Counted from the stretch's first letter, positions 1 through 6,565 are shown. The stretch: DNA of 15,359 nucleotides from JAHDBG01 sp963922685 (GCA_963922685.1 CAWUJM010000039.1:1-15359); one strand, 5' to 3'. Numbers and translations are program-made. The notes: generated by a model from the letters alone, not told the origin.

Positions 1-14
1 GGCGGCGCACCGCC
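1..14. repeat. GC-rich stem-loop after the repressor gene
   Basis: GGCGG and CCGCC arms surround a 4-nt loop, 24 nt beyond the repressor stop codon on the minus strand. It could be the hairpin of a terminator for the leftward repressor transcript. The T-tract that would confirm this would lie outside the window. Confidence 0.35.
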
Positions 15-37
15 GCGCACCCTACCTTATATATACA

Positions 38-820
38 TCATTGCTGCGGTGTGCCGCTGGCCTTCTCTCGCGGCATATCCCAGGCCTTCTTCGTGTAGTC
101 CTGAAATTCCGGAATATGCGAACGGAACAAATCGTACAACCAGGCCAGGCGGTATTGACGCTTCGGGTAATAACGCTGCCACCAGCCGTCTATAAAGTCC
201 ACCAGGGCCTGCTGCTGCTGCTGGCGGTGCGGATTGGCCTGCGCCGTCAGATCAGAGAACAGCATGTCGCCGATGCCATACAGCAGCCAGTTCGGCGACA
301 GCCCGAACTGCTTGATGATCCGTGCCAGCACCGCCATTGAATAATCCTTCTGCCCCTTCTCCACCATGCACACATAGCTGGGTTGAATGCCCAGCAGCGT
401 GGCAAAGTCTTTCTGCGTATAGCTGTCGGCGTTTCTGACGTGAATGCAGCGCATCCGGATCTGCTCCGCATCCCAGGTCAGTGATGGATCGCCCGCTGCA
501 TCCAGATACGCCGCCCGTTCCGGACTGAGCGCATCCGCCGCATCATCCTCCGGCTGCGCCACCGCTGCATATTCCGACTTCGGTGGCTGCGGTAACCACG
601 GCTCGTGCTCCTGACCCAGAATCAGCCAGCACAGGCTGACTTTGTTCACCTCTGCCATTTTACGTAGCGTGTCCATGCGTGGCATTGAGCCTTTAGTCAA
701 AATACCTTGAATTGCACCAACACTCACACCTAAACGTTTTGCAAACTGGCTAGCTGGTTCGCGACCGATCAAATCAGCAACGCGTTTTTTTAAGTCATCC
801 GCGTTATTTTCTTCTTTCAT
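38..820 (-). CDS. Element repressor with two HTH domains (Mu c / cI-like)
   Basis: A 260-aa DNA-binding protein, transcribed leftward and divergently from the Ner-like gene, the position of repressor c in Mu-like phages. Residues about 23-70 form one XRE/cI-type HTH unit, with the typical 'MDTLRKMAEV...SLCWLI' continuation. Residues about 119-185 form a second unit ('TQKDFATLLGIQPSYV', then 'GLSPNWLLYGIGDML'). A linker rich in A, D, E and P separates them, and a run of glutamines sits near residue 200. The start at 820 is preceded on the minus strand by a GGAG ribosome-binding site. Established for the family: such proteins bind operators between c and ner to hold the element dormant. Inference: the same happens here on the ATAGATT boxes. 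Two HTH units in one chain are unusual. The DNA encoding the first about 50 residues looks AT-richer than the rest, as in a mosaic gene. Confidence 0.85.
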   Translation of the reverse strand: MKEENNADDLKKRVADLIGREPASQFAKRLGVSVGAIQGILTKGSMPRMDTLRKMAEVNKVSLCWLILGQEHEPWLPQPPKSEYAAVAQPEDDAADALSPERAAYLDAAGDPSLTWDAEQIRMRCIHVRNADSYTQKDFATLLGIQPSYVCMVEKGQKDYSMAVLARIIKQFGLSPNWLLYGIGDMLFSDLTAQANPHRQQQQQALVDFIDGWWQRYYPKRQYRLAWLYDLFRSHIPEFQDYTKKAWDMPREKASGTPQQ

Positions 821-852
821 ACAAATACTCCATGATATATCCTATTGATAAA

Positions 853-910
853 TATAGATTTTATATATAGTCTATAAACTTATTAAAAGTTGACATAGAT
901 TACATATAAG
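853..910. promoter_or_regulatory. Probable operator region between repressor and ner
   Basis: Two similar boxes lie between the divergent regulators: one beginning ATAGATTTTATATA at 854-870 and one beginning ATAGATTACATATA at 895-910. The first is also part of an inverted repeat, TATAGA at 853-858 and TCTATA at 871-876. The second overlaps the -35 hexamer and spacer of the rightward promoter. This is where repressor and Ner bind in Mu-like elements. The assignment to specific proteins is inference. Confidence 0.55.
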
Positions 911-918
911 CATATTAT
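890..918 (+). promoter_or_regulatory. Early promoter of the rightward operon (Pe-like)
   Basis: TTGACA at 890-895 and TATTAT at 913-918 are separated by exactly 17 nt, a near-consensus sigma-70 promoter. It fires toward the Ner-like gene, whose AGGAG ribosome-binding site is at 944-948 and whose ATG is at 957. It is the only strong promoter recognised upstream of the long operon. Confidence 0.8.
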
Positions 919-956
919 GACAACCAACGTACCACCGAAAATTAGGAGTTTATTTC

Positions 957-1253
957 ATGGAAGCAACCGAAGCACGGCCACCGGTTCAGATCCCGGTGTT
1001 CCGCGACAACGCCGATCGCTCGGCCTGGATCAGGAGCGAGCTGAAGAAGCAAGACCCGCCGCTGACTTTGTCGGCACTATCAAAAAAGCATGGTGAACCC
1101 AGGTTTAACCTCGCCTGCCAGGCGTTGGCGAAGCCGTTAATCAAGTGGCAGAGCATCATCGCATTTGAGCTGGGCGTGAAGCCGCAGGACCTCTTTCCAG
1201 AGCGTTACGGGCGGTATGGAGAGCCGATTCGAGGTGGTCATAAAAAAAAGTAG
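957..1253 (+). CDS. ner: Ner-like (Nlp family) transcriptional regulator
   Basis: A 98-aa protein, the first gene of the rightward operon. Residues about 20-85 match the Ner/Nlp DNA-binding fold. They include 'RSAWIRSELKK', 'TLSALSKKHGEP', and the end 'IIAFELGVKPQDLFPERY', which corresponds to the family's 'LGVxPxxIWPxRY' signature. In Mu, Ner is a small Cro-like protein that turns down both the repressor and the early promoter. The same role is inferred from sequence and position. AGGAG sits 8 nt before the ATG. The C-terminus is very basic (HKKK). This copy has a roughly 18-residue N-terminal extension ahead of the conserved domain. Confidence 0.85.
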   Translation: MEATEARPPVQIPVFRDNADRSAWIRSELKKQDPPLTLSALSKKHGEPRFNLACQALAKPLIKWQSIIAFELGVKPQDLFPERYGRYGEPIRGGHKKK

Positions 1254-1265
1254 CCGATACGTCAG

Positions 1266-1313
1266 GTGCGCCAAAATGAAGGCGCACATTATCCACACTT
1301 CACAATATGTGAA
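1266..1313. repeat. Two inverted repeats in the ner to parB-like gap
   Basis: GTGCGCC (1266-1272) and GGCGCAC (1281-1287) form a 7-bp stem with an 8-nt loop just after ner. TTCACA-ATA-TGTGAA at 1299-1313 is a second short palindrome. Neither is followed by a clear T-tract, so termination is unlikely. They may be protein sites or an RNA processing or attenuation element. The rest of the 102-nt gap shows only the AAGGAT ribosome-binding site of the next gene. Confidence 0.4.
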
Positions 1314-1355
1314 CAAGTGCATTACTCAACTTCTGTTATATCTCAAGGATAGCCC

Positions 1356-2636
1356 ATGAGCACACCGAACGACACTACCGAACCGAAGCCAACCGAATCT
1401 GAAACGGGGGATACCAACCTGAATCAGGGTCAGGTATCAATTACTGATGACACAGAAGCCCCTGCAGCCAACCCGTCAAAAAAGTTTGATGGTATCGCTA
1501 AGTGGGCACGTCAGCTACCGGATACATTCCCATCAGGTGAGCAGGATCCCTGTGATCATTTTTTCCTCGGGACTTGCGTCATCAAGATGATCCCAGTTAA
1601 TCATGACTTTCTGATACCACCGTTGATGCGCAGGATATCTGAGAGCCATGCGCAGAAACTGGCTGAGAACATCAAACTTTACGGCATGAAGGAGCCGATC
1701 ACAGTGTGTTTCGTGACCAACGGCGGGCAGCGTGAACGCGCCCATCTGGTTGATGGTGGACATCGCTGTAGAGCTTATCAGATTCTCGGCATAACACACA
1801 TCAGGGCGCGGGTTTACACCTGTGATACAGATCAAAGAGATATGGCAATCAGCTTTCTCAATCTAGCCAGCTCGTCTTACACGCTGTGGGAAAAGACCGC
1901 GCTGATCGGCAGTCTGGAGAAAACTTATAAAGAAGTCCATCCTAAATATCAACGTGGTGGCGACCGTAAAAATAAAAATCGCCAGCTGGCGACTTTGAAA
2001 AATGACTTTGTGAGATTTGTACAGGATCAGGTTGACCTGACTGAAAATCAAATAGAACGGATGTTGTTTATCAACAAGCATGTCAACCGGTCGGTCGGGA
2101 ACAAATATCTGGTTGGCACCCCGGCAGAAGGCAACCGATCACAGCTGTATGCGCTGGGGCAGACCGCGATCAAACCGGATATCCCGAAGGCTCTGAAGAA
2201 CCCGGAATCCCAAGAAGATCAGAAGAAACGTGACAAGCTGATTCAGAAAGCGCGGGAGCAGACGCGGGTACTGCAAACAAAGATATGCGAGGCGTATGCA
2301 GCTGACCCGTCAAAAGACCTGAAGTTCTACTGCAAGCAGTTCACGCGCACGGAGGCCGATCAGAAGAAGATAGCTGAGAAGGCGTACAAACGTGCGGCCA
2401 CTAAACGTCATAAAGATTGGTTTGCTGAGGCCAGCACGATTTCCGGCAAAGACTGGAAGAAACGTGATGAGTGGCGCAGACAGACATATCAGCGTGGTGG
2501 CATCGCCGATGAATTAGGCCTGCTGCCGCTGGATATCGGCGGACTGGACAGAGATCGTGATGCACACCTGTTCGTCAAAATCAGTGACCTGCAGAAAGAT
2601 TTATATTTAGCCCAGGGCTACGTGCCGGAAGGCTAA
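1356..2636 (+). CDS. ParB/sulfiredoxin-fold N-terminal domain protein
   Basis: A 426-aa protein. Residues about 75-155 carry a ParB/Srx-type domain: 'SESHAQKLAENIKLYGMKEPI', with the central motif 'DGGHRCRAYQILG' at 133-145 (the family's GxHR box), followed by 'RDMAISFLNLAS'. 'HPKYQRGGDRKNKN' (195-208) is typical of phage and plasmid ParB-like proteins. A low-complexity acidic/proline N-terminus (1-45) and a lysine/arginine-rich C-terminal half (about 275-390) flank it. The family binds DNA, hydrolyses CTP or, in some branches, cuts DNA. Which applies here is unknown. No ParA partner is visible, so plasmid-type partition is not supported. It is the second gene of the early operon, preceded by AAGGAT at the ribosome-binding site. 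Confidence 0.75.
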   Translation: MSTPNDTTEPKPTESETGDTNLNQGQVSITDDTEAPAANPSKKFDGIAKWARQLPDTFPSGEQDPCDHFFLGTCVIKMIPVNHDFLIPPLMRRISESHAQKLAENIKLYGMKEPITVCFVTNGGQRERAHLVDGGHRCRAYQILGITHIRARVYTCDTDQRDMAISFLNLASSSYTLWEKTALIGSLEKTYKEVHPKYQRGGDRKNKNRQLATLKNDFVRFVQDQVDLTENQIERMLFINKHVNRSVGNKYLVGTPAEGNRSQLYALGQTAIKPDIPKALKNPESQEDQKKRDKLIQKAREQTRVLQTKICEAYAADPSKDLKFYCKQFTRTEADQKKIAEKAYKRAATKRHKDWFAEASTISGKDWKKRDEWRRQTYQRGGIADELGLLPLDIGGLDRDRDAHLFVKISDLQKDLYLAQGYVPEG

Positions 2637-2669
2637 TCGGAACACCTCAAACCCTATGGAGTAAATCCC

Positions 2670-3449
2670 ATGACAGATGAATATCAGACCGAACAGGAAT
2701 TTAATCAGTTCTTCATGCAAATGATGCGCAAAAGAACCGGTGAAAGTAAACGAGCGATTGAAACCAAGCTGCGGATTGGTCAGGCGATGTGCCCCGGCTT
2801 GATGGAAAAGATTGTGAAAACGCCGCTGGCAGACGATAAAAGTGGACTATTCGGGTTGGTTTTTACAGACGGCGAAACCCCACGTGCTGCGTCTGAGCAA
2901 CATGCTATTGCTGACTGCTATCTGGAGCGGCTGAAGGACTACCCCTATACCACGCTGTATCAGGTTATCAAGTTTCGTAGCTCTGGTGAGTGGGAACATA
3001 CCTATAAGTACACCACACTGGATGAGATTTATGCGCGTCTGGTTGACAGATTTGATGAGATGGATAAAGACGCCAAATCTGCTGATCAGCAGGTGATTGA
3101 TATTCAGGGGTTCCTGCTGCTGCATCTGCAGGACATCGGCGCATTGCATATGATGATGCTGATAGATGATTTTCAGCATACATCACCAGACGTGCTGAAG
3201 TCACTGGATATGAATCCAGCTCACCTGCATCCTGAAAGCTGGTTGTTATGCTACGCGATGGCGCAATGCCAGATTTATATGCACTTATGTGAGCATGAAG
3301 CATTGCTGATTGAGGTTGATCTGGACGGTTCGGTTGACGGTTACGATGATCCGGACGATTTAGACATGATGCTGCACGATACCCGAGCTTCTAAGAAAGA
3401 AGCCCGAGAAAATATGCTAATCAGTGCTCAGCGTCTACTGATCTGCTGA
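2670..3449 (+). CDS. Unknown 259-aa early protein, paralog of the next gene
   Basis: No known family recognised. It is a soluble, charged protein without signal peptide or membrane segments. It is clearly related to the next gene: 'IADCYLERLKDYPYT' (80-94) matches 'IVDCYLERIEEYPYT' there. Further downstream 'MNPAHLHPESW' matches 'IDPANWHPLSG', a histidine in 'CEHEALL' matches 'SEHRDIL', and 'GYDDPDDLDMML' matches 'GYDTELDRMI'. The order of shared blocks is the same, so the two arose by gene duplication. A GGAG ribosome-binding site lies 8 nt before the ATG, and the gene starts 33 nt after the ParB-like gene. Position in the early operon suggests a host-takeover, immunity or anti-defence role, but that is only inference. 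Confidence 0.75.
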   Translation: MTDEYQTEQEFNQFFMQMMRKRTGESKRAIETKLRIGQAMCPGLMEKIVKTPLADDKSGLFGLVFTDGETPRAASEQHAIADCYLERLKDYPYTTLYQVIKFRSSGEWEHTYKYTTLDEIYARLVDRFDEMDKDAKSADQQVIDIQGFLLLHLQDIGALHMMMLIDDFQHTSPDVLKSLDMNPAHLHPESWLLCYAMAQCQIYMHLCEHEALLIEVDLDGSVDGYDDPDDLDMMLHDTRASKKEARENMLISAQRLLIC

Positions 3450-3465
3450 TTTTCAACTGAACCAA

Positions 3466-3487
3466 CAGCCCTGCGCCCGCAGGGCTG
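3466..3487. repeat. Perfect 10-bp stem-loop between the paralogous genes
   Basis: CAGCCCTGCG and CGCAGGGCTG are perfect reverse complements separated by two bases. The structure sits in the 56-nt gap between the 259-aa and 249-aa genes, ending 18 nt before the next ATG. There is no T-tract after it, so it is more likely an mRNA stability or processing hairpin, or a protein or RNA recognition site, than a terminator. Confidence 0.7.
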
Positions 3488-3505
3488 AACCCACCGGAGA
3501 ATCCC

Positions 3506-4255
3506 ATGACTCAATTCCAACAGATGGAACAAACGCAGCTGGACAAACTGCTGACGCATAGAAATAAAGGCTATTCAGACACGCTGCAAAAAACCATCTG
3601 CCCAGAGGTGCAGAATGATCTTCTGACTACGTCAATGGCTAGTCGATATACCGATTGGTTTAACCTGGCGTTTGATCGCTACCGCAAGCCGAGAACCTAC
3701 GAAAAGCAACGTGAGATAGTAGATTGTTATCTTGAGCGAATTGAAGAATACCCCTACACGTCCGTGAGAGAGGTGCTGGAGTATCTGGAATATGACGAAT
3801 GGCGGCACAATTATCAGTACGACTATGTATTCCAGCTGCATAGATCACTGAAAAACCGATTCCCCAAGACTTTGCGGCAATCCGGATGTTTTATCTCAGA
3901 TGTGTCTGAGTTCTTGGATTTTTTCACAAAAAAGCCAAGACACGAAATGGCAACCTTATGCGTGATGCAGAAGCTGCTTGACACGTCCGCCAAAGCCTTA
4001 TGTCAGTTACGCATTGATCCGGCTAACTGGCACCCGCTCAGCGGTATGTACCTGTTCGCAGAGAGCCTTCTGCAGCATTCCATGTCACTGTCCGAACATC
4101 GTGACATCTTAATGGACAGGCAATACGACACTGAGGGCTATGATACTGAGCTGGATCGTATGATCGACAGACCTGTTGGAACACTGTATAGCCTGCGTTG
4201 TGAACTGAAATGCGTTTTACAAAGAATGCTCAGACCCCTCATAGAACTGGACTAA
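3506..4255 (+). CDS. Unknown 249-aa early protein, paralog of the preceding gene
   Basis: No known family recognised. The protein shares collinear blocks with its upstream neighbour: 'CYLERIEEYPYTSVREVLEY' at about 74-93, 'EWRHNYQYDY' at 98-107, then blocks around 'DPANWHP' and 'EGYDTELDRM'. It has no signal peptide, membrane segment or obvious catalytic motif. The two copies have diverged strongly outside these blocks, so the duplication is not recent and both probably have separate targets. CCGGAG precedes the ATG at good spacing. The gene ends 11 nt before the next start. Confidence 0.75.
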   Translation: MTQFQQMEQTQLDKLLTHRNKGYSDTLQKTICPEVQNDLLTTSMASRYTDWFNLAFDRYRKPRTYEKQREIVDCYLERIEEYPYTSVREVLEYLEYDEWRHNYQYDYVFQLHRSLKNRFPKTLRQSGCFISDVSEFLDFFTKKPRHEMATLCVMQKLLDTSAKALCQLRIDPANWHPLSGMYLFAESLLQHSMSLSEHRDILMDRQYDTEGYDTELDRMIDRPVGTLYSLRCELKCVLQRMLRPLIELD

Positions 4256-4266
4256 AGGAGAACCCC

Positions 4267-4704
4267 ATGACTGCCCTGAAAAAACTCACCCAATGGTATC
4301 GCAAAGCAACCCGAAAAACCCCGGCCATCAACAACGCCACAGACCTGTTCAAGAAGATGGATGCGGCTGGTTTGATTCACTATGAACAAGTCACGATGGA
4401 TCAGCACAAGATCAAATTAGACGCGTTGATGTGCCAGAATAATGAATCATATAAGTCTTTTCTGTTCGAGCTGATGCACGATGGCGTCAAGACTGAAGAT
4501 GACGTGATCAAGTTCAGCCTGATCAATATGTACTGGATGCACACAGATCAGAGAATCAGGCTGATAAACGTGTTGAACCAGGCTGATCCGGACTGGCTGC
4601 AGCAGCACTTTAAGGACGGCGCACGGTTCCTGAACAACTATTCAAAAACGGGTGCGTTAGGCTATTTTGATCCGCGATACGACCACACCGGAGAAGGCGC
4701 ATGA
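4267..4704 (+). CDS. Small protein of the 'AGLI' paralog family, copy 1 (145 aa)
   Basis: Start chosen at 4267 because AGGAG lies at 4256-4260. The upstream in-frame ATG at 4210 is inside the preceding gene and has no such site. After a basic N-terminus, residues about 25-37 ('DLFKKMDAAGLIHYE') and about 93-118 ('RLINVLNQADPDWLQQHF' then 'GARFLNNY') match the same two modules in the next three genes. The segment 'GYFDPRYDHTGE' near the end matches 'GFYDPENDLTGD' at the end of copy 2. Function unknown. The repeated module is probably a small alpha-helical protein-binding domain. The stop codon overlaps the next start by ATGA. Confidence 0.75.
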   Translation: MTALKKLTQWYRKATRKTPAINNATDLFKKMDAAGLIHYEQVTMDQHKIKLDALMCQNNESYKSFLFELMHDGVKTEDDVIKFSLINMYWMHTDQRIRLINVLNQADPDWLQQHFKDGARFLNNYSKTGALGYFDPRYDHTGEGA

Positions 4705-5093
4705 CTACAACGGTTATCAACAACTATAAAGACATGATTGATTATTTGGAAGCAGGTGGCCTGATTGATCATGAAAAATTCGTACAAGACGATGTTTTCT
4801 GTCAACTGCACATCCTGATGAATAAGGCTGGAGAATCTTATCCATCATTATTTAAGAAAATGATAAAAAATAATCGTGAGGAACAGGATCACGTGATCGA
4901 TACGGTGATCGGTGAATCGGGATGGCTGTCAGATAAAGGTCAGATGAATCTGATTAAAATCTTAGAACACTGTGATGCCGGCTGGCTGGACAAGAATTAC
5001 CCGAAAGGTCGAAAAATACTGGATAGCTATCTGAAACATGGCAAACCTGGCTTTTATGACCCGGAAAACGACTTAACCGGAGACAGGATATGA
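4701..5093 (+). CDS. Small protein of the 'AGLI' paralog family, copy 2 (130 aa)
   Basis: Residues about 10-25 ('MIDYLEAGGLIDHEKF') correspond to the first module of the family. Residues about 84-112 ('GQMNLIKILEHCDAGWLDK', then 'YPKGRKILDSY') correspond to the second. The tail shares 'DP..D.TG' with copy 1, so copies 1 and 2 are the closest pair. No catalytic motif, membrane segment or signal peptide is seen. It overlaps both neighbours by 4 nt (ATGA at 4701 and at 5090), which implies translational coupling. Function unknown. Confidence 0.75.
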   Translation: MTTTVINNYKDMIDYLEAGGLIDHEKFVQDDVFCQLHILMNKAGESYPSLFKKMIKNNREEQDHVIDTVIGESGWLSDKGQMNLIKILEHCDAGWLDKNYPKGRKILDSYLKHGKPGFYDPENDLTGDRI

Positions 5094-5671
5094 CCACTAT
5101 CTACACGATAGATGACCTGTTTGATGCGCTGAATAAAGCCGGTCTGCTTGACGGATTCGATGAAGACCCGGAGTGCTCACTGGCGACAGCGTTAAGGCTC
5201 AGGATCGTTTCTAAAAGAAAGATTATCAGCGAGGTGCTGGAATCAGAAACTTATGAGCTGACTCATTACGAGTACCAGACGCTCAGGACTATACTGAAAC
5301 AGGTTGAATATGAGTTTTTAAGACAGAACTTCCCGAACGCCGTGAACAATGTCAACCTGTATATCTATACAGTAGACGACCTGATCCGTGGGTTAATGGA
5401 TCAGGGTTGGGATTTTTCCCAGGCAACTGATGAGCTGACCGTCAGATTCATCATTGAGCGATTCCATGACTTCCCGCGCGACTTTCAGGATCGTTTGCTG
5501 CAGGTGTTTAAGCGCACGATTAAGTCACTTCGGATTCAGTTAAATATTGATATAGACGACTTACACAGTCGTCTGAACGAAAAAATAAACGTGGTTGCGG
5601 AGCTGTTAAAAAGCCGTGAGGCACGAAAACAGAAAGAATTGTCAGAACAACCGGAGGCAGCCAATGATTAA
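5090..5671 (+). CDS. Small protein of the 'AGLI' paralog family, copy 3 with internal duplication (193 aa)
   Basis: It begins with the family's first module ('YTIDDLFDALNKAGLLDG', residues about 5-22) and has the second at about 61-84 ('YQTLRTILKQVEYEFLRQNF'). A second round then starts at about residue 92 ('IYTVDDLIRGLMDQGWDFSQ') followed by another helical block (about 120-145). It therefore looks like a tandem fusion of two family units. The C-terminus (about 155-193) is lysine/glutamate rich and probably helical. It starts by ATGA overlap with copy 2 and overlaps copy 4 by 8 nt. Function unknown. Confidence 0.7.
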   Translation: MTTIYTIDDLFDALNKAGLLDGFDEDPECSLATALRLRIVSKRKIISEVLESETYELTHYEYQTLRTILKQVEYEFLRQNFPNAVNNVNLYIYTVDDLIRGLMDQGWDFSQATDELTVRFIIERFHDFPRDFQDRLLQVFKRTIKSLRIQLNIDIDDLHSRLNEKINVVAELLKSREARKQKELSEQPEAAND

Positions 5672-5897
5672 CACCATTTCTGATCTGTTCCGAGCTCTGG
5701 ACGAGGCCGGACTGATTGATTATCAGGAAGTGATTGAAAACGTGCTGGATGATTTTGAATATTATTCAAAACAAGGTCAGCTCAATATGCTTCAGGTCAT
5801 CCAGCTCACAGATCAGAAGTTTCTTGATAGATGCTTCCCGGCTGGCATGCAGAAAATCAATAAACTGGCATCAGAATGCCAGCTTCAGGACACCTGA
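5664..5897 (+). CDS. Small protein of the 'AGLI' paralog family, copy 4, minimal form (77 aa)
   Basis: Start chosen at 5664 because CCGGAGG lies 8 nt before it; the longer frame from 5616 has no such site. The protein is essentially the two modules alone: 'TISDLFRALDEAGLIDYQEV' (4-23) and 'GQLNMLQVIQLTDQKFLDR' (38-56) followed by 'CFPAGMQKIN'. It therefore defines the minimal unit of the family, of which the three preceding proteins are larger versions. It ends one base before the ATG of the Hfq-like gene, so the two are probably translated in a coupled way. Function unknown. Confidence 0.75.
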   Translation: MINTISDLFRALDEAGLIDYQEVIENVLDDFEYYSKQGQLNMLQVIQLTDQKFLDRCFPAGMQKINKLASECQLQDT

Positions 5898-5898
5898 T

Positions 5899-6096
5899 AT
5901 GAACAACATAAAACTCAAACAATTTGTGCAGGAACTGATCGAGCATCAGACCTGGGTCTGCATCTACCTAGCCAACGGTATCCAGTTGCAGGGCGTGATC
6001 ACCGAATTTGATGATTGCTGCCTGTATCTGGACCATGCCATCGGCGAACAACTGATCATGTTCTCTGCCATCTCAACCATCCTGCCAAAACGATGA
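5899..6096 (+). CDS. Hfq-like (Sm-like) RNA-binding protein encoded by the element
   Basis: A 65-aa protein that aligns across almost its whole length with the Sm core of bacterial Hfq (E. coli Hfq about 5-66). 'IYLANGIQLQG' (22-32) matches Hfq 'IYLVNGIKLQG'. 'FDDCCLYL' follows, where Hfq has 'FDQFVILL'. 'AISTILPKR' (57-65) matches 'AISTVVPSR'. By alignment, distal-face adenine-contact residues are kept (Y23, G27, I28, L30, Q31 for Hfq Y25, G29, I30, L32, Q33). Proximal-face uridine contacts are lost (Q8, F42, K56 and H57 correspond to L, C, F55 and S56). So are the rim arginines (R16, R17, R19). One residue is inserted before the last strand. There is no disordered C-terminal tail. It probably forms a ring with altered RNA specificity or mixes with host Hfq. 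It lies 1 nt after the 77-aa gene and overlaps the next gene by ATGA. Confidence 0.82.
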   Translation: MNNIKLKQFVQELIEHQTWVCIYLANGIQLQGVITEFDDCCLYLDHAIGEQLIMFSAISTILPKR

Positions 6097-6278
6097 ATAC
6101 ATACATTGTGGAACTGCACACAGGTGTCTGGCTGGCAGAAACTGCAGGCGATCCGGGGCGCACCCTGGTTAAACGCAATGCGCAAGTTTTCAACGCTGCT
6201 TCAGATGCCAGACATGCTCTGGATAAAGCCAGAAATTACCGGCCCTTTCTGTATGCCAGAATCCTGCCAAAACGTTAA
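6093..6278 (+). CDS. Unknown 61-aa protein coupled to the Hfq-like gene
   Basis: The true start is the ATG at 6093, inside the stop codon of the Hfq-like gene (ATGA). The frame's earlier ATG at 6015 would overlap that gene deeply. The protein is compact and basic, with 'GVWLAETAGDPGRTLVKRNA' near the N-terminus and 'ARHALDKARNYRPF' after it. The form resembles small conserved phage hypothetical proteins of the 'GVW...GDPGRTLV...A' type, recalled rather than searched. It ends 'ILPKR', the same five residues that end the Hfq-like protein, encoded by a 14-bp repeat. Function unknown; the coupling suggests a partner of the Hfq-like protein. Confidence 0.7.
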   Translation: MNTYIVELHTGVWLAETAGDPGRTLVKRNAQVFNAASDARHALDKARNYRPFLYARILPKR

Positions 6279-6289
6279 AGGAGCAACCG

Positions 6290-6565
6290 ATGAGTTCACA
6301 TAAGCTGATGATTCAGCGTACTGACCTGTATGACACGCTGTTAGAAAAGATACCTGAATTTGCAGACCGGCACTCTCTGGATCCGCTGGTGGATGAACTG
6401 GCTGAGCTGATTCAGCCGAAGCTGATCAACTTCGGCTCAGTGCAATGGTTCCAGAACTTCCTGCGCAGCACCCTCGATTTCATGGATGCGAAAGCCGAAA
6501 TTGAGGTATTACAAGGCCTGCATCACTTTATAGATCAGCATGCAGACGCTGCTCACACTGACTGA
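6290..6565 (+). CDS. Unknown 91-aa acidic protein upstream of the transposase
   Basis: AAAGGAG lies 5 nt before the chosen ATG, a strong ribosome-binding site. The sequence is acidic and predicted to be mainly helical ('DPLVDELAELIQPKLI', 'RSTLDFMDAKAEIEVLQGLH'). No motif of a known family is recognised. Its helical pattern is loosely like the small paralogs upstream, but no convincing alignment was found. Its last 26 nt overlap the start of the transposase gene in another frame, so the transposase is probably translated by coupling to it. Confidence 0.65.
   Translation: MSSHKLMIQRTDLYDTLLEKIPEFADRHSLDPLVDELAELIQPKLINFGSVQWFQNFLRSTLDFMDAKAEIEVLQGLHHFIDQHADAAHTD

Noticed and set aside
1356..2636. 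Plasmid-type ParAB partition system
   Set aside because: No ParA-like ATPase and no repeated parS-like site were seen; the only ATPase is MuB-like.
4210..4266. Longer start (ATG at 4210) for the 145-aa gene
   Set aside because: It lies inside the preceding gene with no ribosome-binding site, whereas AGGAG stands at the right distance before 4267.
5734..5898. Longer frame upstream of the Hfq-like gene
   Set aside because: The upstream part lies wholly within the 77-aa gene, and the Hfq similarity begins only after the ATG at 5899.
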